Shown: one piece after another, positions 1 through 7,042 of the stretch
How the letters are laid out: every line of letters starts with the position of its first letter
How positions within the stretch are numbered: position 1 is the first letter of the stretch
NCBI RefSeq assembly: GCF_000425205.1
Contig: NZ_AULI01000016.1
Coordinates: 1-64,000 of the forward strand
Source: Pontibacillus halophilus JSM 076056 = DSM 19796
GTDB lineage: Bacteria > Bacillota > Bacilli > Bacillales > BH030062
Length of the DNA stretch: 64,000 bases
Direction: 5' to 3'
Notes under the pieces: model-generated
Databases searched by the model: none
What the model was told of the DNA's origin: nothing
What the model saw: only the letters and a program-made list of their open reading frames with translations
Made by a program: the position numbers and the translations under genes

Positions 1-282
1 CAACCTTCACAGGTTAAAGAAGCTTTGCATGCCTTTTATGAGAAAGTGAATCAAGCTGGGCTTTCGGAGTTTAGTCAGGGGATAAAAACGTTGAAGAACT
101 GGCAACCAGAGATTTTGAACAGCTTTGCGTTCAACTATAGCAATGGATTCGTAGAAGGGTTGAACAATCAAACGAAGGTTATTAAGCGAGATGCGTTCGG
201 ATTCCGAAGGTATGACCGTTTCCGATTGAAGATTCTTCTGCATCATCAATACAAACATACAAAAGACTTTCAAGTTGGTTAA
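1..282 (+). CDS. ISL3-family transposase, C-terminal fragment
   Basis: The reading frame is open from base 1 to the TAA at 280-282, so the start lies upstream of the window. The visible 93 residues contain the motif NGFVEGLNNQTKVIKR, which is the region around the third catalytic acid (E) of DDE transposases of the ISL3 family, followed by the typical basic tail. The protein cuts and rejoins the IS ends. Nothing visible shows whether the full gene is intact. It lies immediately upstream of an unrelated chromosomal gene, as expected for a recent insertion. Confidence 0.85.
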   Translation, partial: QPSQVKEALHAFYEKVNQAGLSEFSQGIKTLKNWQPEILNSFAFNYSNGFVEGLNNQTKVIKRDAFGFRRYDRFRLKILLHHQYKHTKDFQVG

Positions 283-307
283 GGGGCAGGAGTTTGCCTC
301 CTACCCC
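283..307 (+). terminator. Hairpin at the IS right end
   Basis: GGGGCAGGAG at 283-292 pairs with CTCCTACCCC at 298-307 (one wobble), loop of 5. It starts right after the transposase stop. There is no T-tract directly behind it, so it may be part of the IS end rather than a true terminator. Confidence 0.5.
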
Positions 308-391
308 AACAATTGACTTAGAACCTTTTTATTGTGAAAATTCCTTAGGATTGTCATGAGTTTGTACTATTTTCTTACAAGAGGTTTAGTA

Positions 392-397
392 TATAAT
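392..397 (+). promoter_or_regulatory. Putative -10 box for the HD-GYP gene
   Basis: A perfect TATAAT lies at 392-397. It overlaps an in-frame ATG at 396, which argues that this ATG is not the real translation start. No good -35 box is visible at the ideal spacing (ATTTTC at 369-374 is poor). The site lies about 70 bases beyond the inferred IS end. Confidence 0.45.
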
Positions 398-431
398 GAA
401 AGTACTAGAATACGACAAGGTTGGGGATTGG

Positions 432-1535
432 ATGCGACTGATTTCGACGTCATCACTGACAACGGACGATTATTTAGCGAAAGCAATCTACAACGACCGG
501 GGCAGGATATTGGTACAAGCAGGAACCCCACTAACGAAGCGTATGATTGCTAGGTTATCAGAACTAAACGTAACATATGTGTACATAGAAGATGAGCATA
601 CGTCTGATATCGAAGTGACATCTTCCATCTCAGACGAACGGCGTCAAGAAGCAATGAATCAAATTGAAACTACCTTTCAAATGATGAAGGAGAGCCCGGA
701 TTACATTAAATCCTTTATTACGAACCGTACAGCTGAATCCATGGGGAGTACGGTTCGCTCAATTATAGAAGATATTCAGAAGCATAATGAAGTCGTCACT
801 TTATTAAGTGACGTATTCAGCTATGACAACTATATCTTTAGTCATTCTGTGAACGTAACGGTTTATTCTCTTGCGCTTGGTATGGAAATGGGACTGAATC
901 GCAACCAACTTGAACAAATTGGCTTTGGAGCAATGCTCCATGACGTAGGGAAAATGTTTACACCGAAAGAGATTCTGTTTAAGCCTAGTCGATTAACCGA
1001 TGAAGAGTATGGAATTATCAAGCAACATACGACAACAGGGTTTAATATGTTGCGTAAGGCACCAAATATCCCGCTCGTATCTGCACACTGTGCCTATCAA
1101 CACCATGAACGTCTCAACGGTACAGGGTACCCTCGTGGAATCGAGGCGGATGATATTCATCTATACGCTAAGATTATCGGAATTGCAGATGTATTTGATG
1201 CAGTGACGAGCAATCGTGTCTACAGAAGAGCCATGCTGCCTCATGAAGGAATGGAAGTGCTGTACGCAGGCGCTGATACGTTATTCGATTATGAAATGAT
1301 TCAACATTTCCGTCGAAGCATTGCCCTTTATCCGAATGGTCTCACCGTTCATTTAAGTGATGGCAAGAGTGGCGTCGTGTTCCAACAAAATAATCAAGTG
1401 TCTGACAGACCAATTGTACGTGTACTTGAACATCACCAACAACGATTGCGGCAACCTTATTTATTTGATTTAAGCAAGCATCTAAATGTAATTGTGAAAG
1501 AATGTGAAACAACGCTCGTTCAACAAACTTCATAA
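432..1535 (+). CDS. HD-GYP domain protein, probable cyclic-di-GMP phosphodiesterase
   Basis: A 367-residue protein with an N-terminal domain beginning MRLISTSSL, typical of Firmicute HD-GYP proteins, and a C-terminal HD-GYP domain. The HD pair is in LHDVGK near residue 170 and the GYP signature is in HHERLNGTGYPRG near 223-235. HD-GYP enzymes hydrolyse cyclic di-GMP using bound metals in the cytoplasm. The start at 432 is preferred because an upstream in-frame ATG (396) overlaps a TATAAT box, and AAGG lies at 417-420. No GGDEF or sensor domain is present. A hairpin follows at 1546-1580. The signal it answers cannot be read from the sequence. Confidence 0.85.
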   Translation: MRLISTSSLTTDDYLAKAIYNDRGRILVQAGTPLTKRMIARLSELNVTYVYIEDEHTSDIEVTSSISDERRQEAMNQIETTFQMMKESPDYIKSFITNRTAESMGSTVRSIIEDIQKHNEVVTLLSDVFSYDNYIFSHSVNVTVYSLALGMEMGLNRNQLEQIGFGAMLHDVGKMFTPKEILFKPSRLTDEEYGIIKQHTTTGFNMLRKAPNIPLVSAHCAYQHHERLNGTGYPRGIEADDIHLYAKIIGIADVFDAVTSNRVYRRAMLPHEGMEVLYAGADTLFDYEMIQHFRRSIALYPNGLTVHLSDGKSGVVFQQNNQVSDRPIVRVLEHHQQRLRQPYLFDLSKHLNVIVKECETTLVQQTS

Positions 1536-1545
1536 AGAAGGCAAA

Positions 1546-1585
1546 CCCCTCAAAAGACATGCATATAGTCTAGTGAGGGGGATTT
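1546..1585 (+). promoter_or_regulatory. Hairpin covering the yunB ribosome binding site
   Basis: CCCCTCA (1546-1552) pairs with TGAGGGG (1574-1580), and AGAC (1555-1558) with GTCT (1568-1571). The 3' arm contains the Shine-Dalgarno sequence of yunB (GAGGGGG, 1575-1581), which is followed by ATTTTT. It may act as a weak terminator of the upstream gene, as an RBS mask for yunB, or both. Confidence 0.5.
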
Positions 1586-1587
1586 TT

Positions 1588-2382
1588 ATGGGCTCATTTA
1601 ACAAGAAACCTAAATCAATTGGACCACCTCCAGCTAAACAAATCTTCGTTGTAACGCTTGTTTTCTTTATTCTTAGCACGTTTGGAGGGATTTGGGTAAT
1701 CAATCAAGGTATTGAACCAACTTTAATGAGCATTGCAGAAACAAGGACGAAACAATTCGCTAGGGAAGCCATTAATGAAGCAGTAAATAAACGAATTGCG
1801 GAAGACTTAGGATCAGATGAACTCATAAAGATTGAGACGGACCAAAATGGGAAAATCGTTACGATTGGGTGGAATACGGTCGTAGTGAACCGAGTGTTGC
1901 GAAATACCACTTTCCGAGTCCAAAACTACTTGAAGCGACTAGAAACAGAAGGGCAAGGCGTTTCTCCTGATAGTAGCCTTGATATTGAAGTAGACCCTGA
2001 GGAGAGCAACACGATTGACGGCATAGAAGAGGACCCGACTGTTGCTAGAATTCCAATCGGGCAAGCCACGAATATAAGTCTATTAGCAAATCTTGGTCCA
2101 GAGGTGCCGGTTCACTTTAAGGTAATTGGAGATGTTCAATCGGACTTTAACTACGATATGGTAGAATACGGAATTAATGGAGTCATGATTACCCTCTCAA
2201 TTGAGCTTGAAGCGAATGTGAGTATTGTTATCCCGTTCTCCACTAGAACTGCGACAGTGAATACAAGTATCCCAGTTGATTTCAGAATCGTAAATGGAGT
2301 CGTTCCAGACTTCTATAATGGAAATGGGACAAACGGAGGGATTACGCCTTCTATACCAATCCAAGATTCAATCTTGCCATAA
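1588..2382 (+). CDS. yunB: Sporulation protein YunB
   Basis: A 264-residue protein with one N-terminal membrane segment (about residues 18-38, KQIFVVTLVFFILSTFGG) and a long extracytoplasmic part. This matches YunB, a Bacillus sporulation protein made in the mother cell; its biochemical role is not known. The ATG at 1588 has GAGGGGG seven bases upstream; a longer in-frame extension back to 1504 would overlap the HD-GYP gene and lacks an RBS. In B. subtilis yunB neighbours lytH, which here lies 4.6 kb away, separated by three transporter or sortase units. Confidence 0.9.
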   Translation: MGSFNKKPKSIGPPPAKQIFVVTLVFFILSTFGGIWVINQGIEPTLMSIAETRTKQFAREAINEAVNKRIAEDLGSDELIKIETDQNGKIVTIGWNTVVVNRVLRNTTFRVQNYLKRLETEGQGVSPDSSLDIEVDPEESNTIDGIEEDPTVARIPIGQATNISLLANLGPEVPVHFKVIGDVQSDFNYDMVEYGINGVMITLSIELEANVSIVIPFSTRTATVNTSIPVDFRIVNGVVPDFYNGNGTNGGITPSIPIQDSILP

Positions 2383-2435
2383 TGCGCTCAACGTGATAAT
2401 ATATTTCATGACTTATTAAAATTTAATCTAAACCT

Positions 2436-2640
2436 TATCATATCGATGAGGTAGAGGCGCATTTAGTATCAGTAACTACTCCGAGGATGACAACGTTGAA
2501 GGGTGGTGAAAGGGCTACTTGCCGAAGTGTGTATGGGTGTCCGCTTATACATGCTGGTGTTTCTTTGAATAAGGGACTCACTGTCATGCAAGCCGAACGA
2601 TTGGATTGCATGGAGCGCTACTGATCGAGATGGAGGATAA
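2436..2640 (+). ncRNA. Lysine riboswitch (L box)
   Basis: The region carries the conserved L-box core in order: GAGGTAGAGGCGC (2448-2460), an AGTA element, GAAGGGTGGTGAAAGG, TTGCCGAAG, ATGCTGG, GGGACTCACTGTCATG and GGAGCGCTACTGATCGAGA (2612-2630). The closing stem P1 pairs TTATC near 2436 and GTAG at 2451 with the strand at 2619-2640. It senses lysine and is followed by an intrinsic terminator at 2662-2700, so high lysine should stop transcription of the transporter behind it. Confidence 0.95.
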
Positions 2641-2661
2641 CAATATTACGTGCAACGTTGC

Positions 2662-2700
2662 GGGTAATGATGGGTTATTTTCTTCATCATTACCCTTTTT
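2662..2700 (+). terminator. Expression-platform terminator of the lysine riboswitch
   Basis: GGGTAATGATG (2662-2672) pairs perfectly with CATCATTACCC (2685-2695), followed by TTTTT. It sits between the L-box aptamer and the transporter gene. Confidence 0.9.
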
Positions 2701-2806
2701 GTATGTTCCTCACATTTCTACCACACCTACGGTACCTTCATGCTTCCTCGTTCCTTTTCCCAAAGCTTGGGAAGATCCAATTCAAACAACCATTGGAGGG
2801 AACATC

Positions 2807-4375
2807 ATGGAAGGAACAGTTTATTCATTAATTCCACCTCTCGTGATGCTCGTACTTGTACTTCTGACAAGACGTGTCATCTTATCTTTAGGGTCCGGTA
2901 TTGTTGTTGGTGCACTTATGTTACATGATTTTAATGTACTTGCGACGCTAAAGAGTATCTGGGAGAATTTCTACACCATTTTTTACTCAATACAAGACGG
3001 TTTAGCCGTCGGAAACATTCAACTGTTTCTTTTCCTCATACTGTTAGGAATTACGACAGCATTTATGACAGCATCTGGAGGAAGTCTTGCCTTTGGTAAT
3101 TGGGCGATTCGACGAGTGAAATCTCGTAAGGGTGCACAACTCGTACCTGCATTCCTAGGGATTGTAATCTTCATCGATGACTACTTCAATAGCCTTGCTG
3201 TTGGTCAAGTTGCTCGTCCATTAACAGACCGTTACAAGGTTTCAAGAGCAAAGCTTGCGTATATCATCGATTCAACGTCTGCTCCAATTACGGTGATTTC
3301 CCCAATCTCAAGCTGGGGAGCGTTTATTATCGGTATCATCGGAACGCAGGTGTTAACACCAAATAATATTACAGAATACAGCTCATTTGAAGCCTTTGTT
3401 AAGATGATTCCAATGAACTTGTATGTGTTCGCAGCCATGTTCCTTGTTTTCCTTACTGTACTTCGCTCTTACAATATTGGTTCCATGAAGAAGCATGAGA
3501 ACCTCGCTATGGAAGAAGGAAAACTGTTTGATGCTACGAAGACGATTCCAGGTGACTTGAACAATGAGTTTGTGGAAACGGACAAAGGGAAAATTTCCCA
3601 TCTTCTTGTTCCGATTGTCGTGTTAATTGTCGCAACGGTTAGTACGATGATATACACTGGGATGCAAGGAACAGAAGGAGCAGCTTCCTTATTAGATATC
3701 TTTAAGAATACAAATGTAAACCAATCGCTATTTACAGGTGGAGTATCATCTGTGGTTGTGGCATTAATCATGTACCTTACCTTATCCGGTAACAAATCTC
3801 CTATTAATAAGGTGCTGATGGAAGGAACAAAGGCGATGCTCCCTGCCATCTATATCCTCGTCTTTGCTTGGATGATTGGTACTGTAATTGAATCCATTGG
3901 CACAGGTGAATATTTGGCAGATCTTGTTCGTGAATCTTCCATCTCAGCTTCTTACTTGCCATTAATTATTTTCTTAGTCGCAAGTTTGATGGCATTTGCA
4001 ACCGGGACCTCTTGGGGCACATTCGGTATGATGCTTCCAATTGCAGGCGAGATTGCCGCGAATACAGATATGAATGTATTCCTACCATCTCTTGCTGCGG
4101 TGTTAGCAGGTAGTGTATTTGGGGACCATTGTTCTCCTATTTCTGATACGTCTATCCTGTCTTCTACAGGTGCTGGTTCGAACCACATCGACCACGTGAT
4201 GACACAACTGCCTTATGCTCTAATTGGTGCAGTTGGTACAATTGTAGGTTACGTCATTTTCGCCCTGACAAGCAGCGTGCTGTTATCCTTGTTTGCTACC
4301 TTGGCGATTGTCGCGATCTTCGTGTTTCTCACACCGTCACCAAGCAACTCATCTAAAGAAACAATAGCATCTTAA
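2807..4375 (+). CDS. lysW: NhaC-family transporter, probable lysine importer LysW
   Basis: A 522-residue integral membrane protein with about a dozen hydrophobic segments and NhaC-type motifs (FIDDYFNSLAVG, ATGTSWGTFGMMLP, GDHCSPISDTSILSS). By sequence alone it would be called a Na+/H+ antiporter. The lysine riboswitch and terminator directly upstream instead point to lysine uptake, as proposed for the NhaC-like LysW group in Firmicutes. The start ATG at 2807 has GGAGGG six bases upstream. Open frame continues upstream to 2606 but runs through the riboswitch and is not coding. Ends in a terminator at 4381. Confidence 0.85.
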   Translation: MEGTVYSLIPPLVMLVLVLLTRRVILSLGSGIVVGALMLHDFNVLATLKSIWENFYTIFYSIQDGLAVGNIQLFLFLILLGITTAFMTASGGSLAFGNWAIRRVKSRKGAQLVPAFLGIVIFIDDYFNSLAVGQVARPLTDRYKVSRAKLAYIIDSTSAPITVISPISSWGAFIIGIIGTQVLTPNNITEYSSFEAFVKMIPMNLYVFAAMFLVFLTVLRSYNIGSMKKHENLAMEEGKLFDATKTIPGDLNNEFVETDKGKISHLLVPIVVLIVATVSTMIYTGMQGTEGAASLLDIFKNTNVNQSLFTGGVSSVVVALIMYLTLSGNKSPINKVLMEGTKAMLPAIYILVFAWMIGTVIESIGTGEYLADLVRESSISASYLPLIIFLVASLMAFATGTSWGTFGMMLPIAGEIAANTDMNVFLPSLAAVLAGSVFGDHCSPISDTSILSSTGAGSNHIDHVMTQLPYALIGAVGTIVGYVIFALTSSVLLSLFATLAIVAIFVFLTPSPSNSSKETIAS

Positions 4376-4380
4376 CTAGT

Positions 4381-4417
4381 AAGCTCACATTCATATCGAA
4401 TGTGGGCTTTTCTTTAT
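4381..4417 (+). terminator. Terminator after lysW
   Basis: AAGCTCACATTC (4381-4392) pairs with GAATGTGGGCTT (4398-4409, one wobble), followed by TTCTTTAT. Confidence 0.85.
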
Positions 4418-4485
4418 ATGGAGTGATCTAAGTTACTTGTTCATTCGATAGCTGTATAAAGGAAGGGTGAAGGAGGTATGGTGGT

Positions 4486-5169
4486 TTGAGTAAGAAGTGG
4501 AAAGTTTACTTTGGAACTGTAGCTTTAGTAGCACTCCTCATGTTCATGTATGACACAAATGTGTGGGCGAAGCTTGGATATATAACCAGTCCCGAACAAG
4601 CATCACAACATGTTACGACTATAGATGATCGAACTTCAGTTGAGAAGGAAGAGAAGTCCAATCAAACGAACAGACCTGACCAATACAGTCTAACCAAAGA
4701 GATGAAGAAGGCCGATAAAGGCATTACACCCGTCAAGTTATCAATTCCTAAAATTAGCGTAGAAGCGGAAGTGAATGCTGTTGGCATACTTGATAACGGA
4801 CAAATGGGTGTACCAGAACAGACCGAAGACATAGGATGGTTTGAGCCAGGAGTAAAACCGGGCCAAACAGGCAACGCAGTTGTTGCGGGTCATGTAGATA
4901 GCATAGAAGGACCGGCTGTTTTCTTTGATCTAGAAAAGTTAGCACGAGGCGATGAACTAACAATAGAAGGGAAAGATGGACAAACATTGACGTACGTTGT
5001 GAAACGTCTACAACGGTATGTAACAGCAGAAGCACCAATAGAAGAGATATTTGGTGAGACGGAGAAGAAACGGCTAAATTTAATTACGTGTACGGGAACA
5101 TTTAATCATGATTTAGGAAGTCATGAAGAGCGTTTAGTGGTGTACACTGAGTTGTTGGAAAGTGAATGA
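4486..5169 (+). CDS. Class F sortase
   Basis: A 227-residue protein with an N-terminal membrane anchor (about residues 5-22), a polar linker and a sortase domain. The catalytic set is visible: His136 in AGHVDS, Cys202 in LITCTGTF and Arg216 in HEERLVV. The GHVDS and GPAVFF motifs are typical of class F. Sortases cleave a C-terminal sorting signal and join proteins to the cell wall. The start is TTG at 4486, with AGGAGG at 4471-4476; the nearer ATG at 4478 opens only a four-codon ORF ending in TGA at 4487-4489. No LPXTG-type substrate gene is found in the window. Confidence 0.85.
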   Translation: MSKKWKVYFGTVALVALLMFMYDTNVWAKLGYITSPEQASQHVTTIDDRTSVEKEEKSNQTNRPDQYSLTKEMKKADKGITPVKLSIPKISVEAEVNAVGILDNGQMGVPEQTEDIGWFEPGVKPGQTGNAVVAGHVDSIEGPAVFFDLEKLARGDELTIEGKDGQTLTYVVKRLQRYVTAEAPIEEIFGETEKKRLNLITCTGTFNHDLGSHEERLVVYTELLESE

Positions 5170-5195
5170 TAATGAAGTATACCGGTGCTTTAAAG

Positions 5196-5224
5196 CCTCT
5201 ATGGGTTCGTAGAGGTTCTTTTTA
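5196..5224 (+). terminator. Terminator after the sortase gene
   Basis: CCTCTATG (5196-5203) pairs with CGTAGAGG (5208-5215), followed by TTCTTTTTAT. Confidence 0.85.
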
Positions 5225-5284
5225 TCTTATACTTGACATTTGCTCTTTAGATTAAGAAGTAGGACAAAAGTTGTAAACAGGCTC

Positions 5285-5312
5285 TTGTCTATTTTCTCCC
5301 TCATGGTATAAT
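5285..5312 (+). promoter_or_regulatory. SigA-type promoter of metPS
   Basis: TTGTCT (5285-5290), 16-base spacer, TATAAT (5307-5312) preceded by TGG, which makes an extended -10 box. It leaves an 80-base leader before the transporter gene. Confidence 0.75.
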
Positions 5313-5346
5313 ACGAATAAATATCAGAAAATTTAAACATTTATAG

Positions 5347-5378
5347 GTTCTTACAGGCATAATACATACTGTAAGGAC
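5347..5378 (+). promoter_or_regulatory. Leader hairpin upstream of metP
   Basis: GTTCTTACAG (5347-5356) pairs with CTGTAAGGAC (5369-5378) over 10 bp with one wobble, loop of 12, inside the 5' leader. There is no T-tract, so it is not a plain terminator. Its role is unknown; it does not match an S-box or T-box that I recognise. Confidence 0.45.
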
Positions 5379-5400
5379 AGTAAAGAGAGGAGAGAGCGAC

Positions 5401-6915
5401 ATGGAACAACGGGGAAGTTGGGGGACGAGAGCTGGGTTTTTGCTAGCGGCAATGGGATCGGCCATTGGGTTAGGCAATATTTGGAGGTTTCCGGCAACGG
5501 CCTATGATAATGGAGGGGGAGCCTTCTTCATTCCATATTTGTTTGCCTTACTAACAGCCGGTATCCCGATTTTAATCATGGAGTACACAATTGGACATAA
5601 GTATCGTGGTTCAGCTCCTAAGTCATTAGGGCGATTAAGCAAAGGCTTTGAGTGGATTGGTTGGTGGCAAATCGGCATATCCTTTGTTATCTCGACGTAT
5701 TACGCAGTTATTATTGCCTGGGCTATGATGTACGCTTATTACTCTATTAGTGGAGCGTGGGGCTCTGACACCGTTGCTTTCTTCACTGGGGATTTCTTAA
5801 ACATGACAGACCCTGGTCAGTTTGGTGGATTGGTTTACAAGATTTTGATTCCACTTGTCATCGTATGGGTGATTACATTAGGGTTCCTTGCTAGAGGGGT
5901 TAAGAAAGGGATCGAAATTGCCAACAAGATTTTCATTCCAACGTTAGTGGTATTATTTTTAATTATTGTTATTCGTGCAGTCACATTAGATGGGGCGTTT
6001 GTCGGTCTTGAGGCATTCTTCCAACCAGACTGGAGTAAGATTGCCGAACCGGGTGTATGGGTCGCGGCTTATGGACAAATCTTCTTCAGTTTATCAATTG
6101 CATTTGCGATTATGATTACGTATTCCTCTTATCTAAGCAAGAAGTCAGATATTACGAACAACGCATTTATTACTGGTTTTGCTAACTCTTCATTCGAACT
6201 TCTAGCTGGTATTGGGGTATTTGCAGCGTTAGGATTTATGGCGAGTCAAGTGGACCAGCCGGTTACAGAAGTGGTTTCAGGTGGAATTGGGCTAGCGTTT
6301 ATGGTATTCCCACAGATTATTAATGAGATGCCAATCTTGTCGAACGTGTTCGGAATCTTATTCTTCCTTTCGCTTGTGCTGGCAGGATTATCGTCGCTTA
6401 TCTCCATCACTGAAACTTACGTCGCTGGTGTTTCCGAGAAGTTTAATGTATCACGTAAAGTATCCGTCTTTGTGGGTGGAGGCATAGCGGCAGTTATTTC
6501 TCTTGCTTATGCTAGTCAAGGTGGACTTGTCTTATTGGATACAGTCGACCACTTTATTAACACTTACGGGGTGGCGATGGCAGGATTGTTTGAAGTGGTA
6601 GCTATTGCTTGGTTCGCTAAGGCATTGAAAGATCTTAAAGCACATGCAAACTCTGTATCGGACATCCGTTTAGGTGGTTGGTGGACCTTCTGTGTTGGCG
6701 GCATCACACCGGTCGTTCTTGGTTATATGCTTCTCCAAAATATCCAAACAGAACTTAAGGAAGCTTATGAAGGATATCCAATTGAATTCTTATTCTACTT
6801 TGGCTGGGTCGTTGCGATTGGTGTCATGTTTATTGGCGCTTTATTTACGATTAAGCCTTGGCCGAACAATGATTTAGAAGTCACTTATGAGGAAGATAAG
6901 GGGGTGTCCCAATAA
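5401..6915 (+). CDS. metP: Sodium-dependent amino acid transporter, NSS family (MetP-like)
   Basis: A 504-residue protein of the neurotransmitter:sodium symporter family. The N-terminus carries the signature around GSAIGLGNIWRFP, which forms the sodium and substrate sites, and about 12 membrane segments follow. The partner gene metS overlaps its stop codon, the arrangement of MetP-MetS methionine/alanine importers, which supports that substrate over a generic NSS call. The start ATG at 5401 follows GAGAGGAGAGAG. Transcription should start at the extended -10 promoter at 5285-5312. Confidence 0.88.
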   Translation: MEQRGSWGTRAGFLLAAMGSAIGLGNIWRFPATAYDNGGGAFFIPYLFALLTAGIPILIMEYTIGHKYRGSAPKSLGRLSKGFEWIGWWQIGISFVISTYYAVIIAWAMMYAYYSISGAWGSDTVAFFTGDFLNMTDPGQFGGLVYKILIPLVIVWVITLGFLARGVKKGIEIANKIFIPTLVVLFLIIVIRAVTLDGAFVGLEAFFQPDWSKIAEPGVWVAAYGQIFFSLSIAFAIMITYSSYLSKKSDITNNAFITGFANSSFELLAGIGVFAALGFMASQVDQPVTEVVSGGIGLAFMVFPQIINEMPILSNVFGILFFLSLVLAGLSSLISITETYVAGVSEKFNVSRKVSVFVGGGIAAVISLAYASQGGLVLLDTVDHFINTYGVAMAGLFEVVAIAWFAKALKDLKAHANSVSDIRLGGWWTFCVGGITPVVLGYMLLQNIQTELKEAYEGYPIEFLFYFGWVVAIGVMFIGALFTIKPWPNNDLEVTYEEDKGVSQ

Positions 6916-7004
6916 TGCAGGCGATTATTGTTGCGATTGTTGGTATGGTCGTCATATGGGGCGGTCTAGTTGCGAGTATTGTTCATGCCGTTCGAAAATC
7001 ATAA
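6915..7004 (+). CDS. metS: MetS-like small subunit of methionine/alanine NSS transporter
   Basis: A 29-residue single-span membrane peptide (MQAIIVAIVGMVVIWGG..., ending HAVRKS). Its ATG shares a base with the TAA stop of the large transporter (TAATG at 6913-6917), so the two are translationally coupled; AAGGGGGTG lies just upstream in the end of metP. Small subunits of this kind are required for activity of MetPS-type NSS transporters in Gram-positive bacteria. The gene is shorter than most gene-calling cut-offs and is easy to miss. Confidence 0.88.
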   Translation: MQAIIVAIVGMVVIWGGLVASIVHAVRKS

Positions 7005-7013
7005 ATAAGAGGA

Positions 7014-7042
7014 AAGGAGAAGGGGATTCCCCTTCTCCTTAT
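7014..7042. terminator. Bidirectional terminator between metS and lytH
   Basis: AAGGAGAAGGGG (7014-7025) pairs perfectly with CCCCTTCTCCTT (7029-7040). It overlaps the stop codon of lytH on the minus strand and serves both converging units. Confidence 0.85.

Larger units (their letters stand above)
1..325 (+). mobile_element. Right end of an ISL3-type insertion sequence (partial)
   Basis: The window opens inside an insertion sequence. It carries the 3' part of an ISL3-like transposase gene, a hairpin at 283-307, and a stretch ending in AGAACC at 320-325 that resembles the usual ISL3-family terminal repeat (GGTTCT on the other strand). I place the IS end at about 325 by inference. The left end is outside the window, so neither the inverted repeat pair nor the target duplication can be verified here. 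Confidence 0.65.

Noticed and set aside
2606-2806. In-frame N-terminal extension of the NhaC-like protein by 67 codons
   Set aside because: It runs through the lysine riboswitch and its terminator; a strong RBS precedes the ATG at 2807.
3469-3849. 126-codon ORF antisense to lysW, and similar long antisense ORFs under homD, khtU, pepA and glpX
   Set aside because: They lie entirely opposite strongly conserved genes, have no good RBS, and look like by-products of codon bias.
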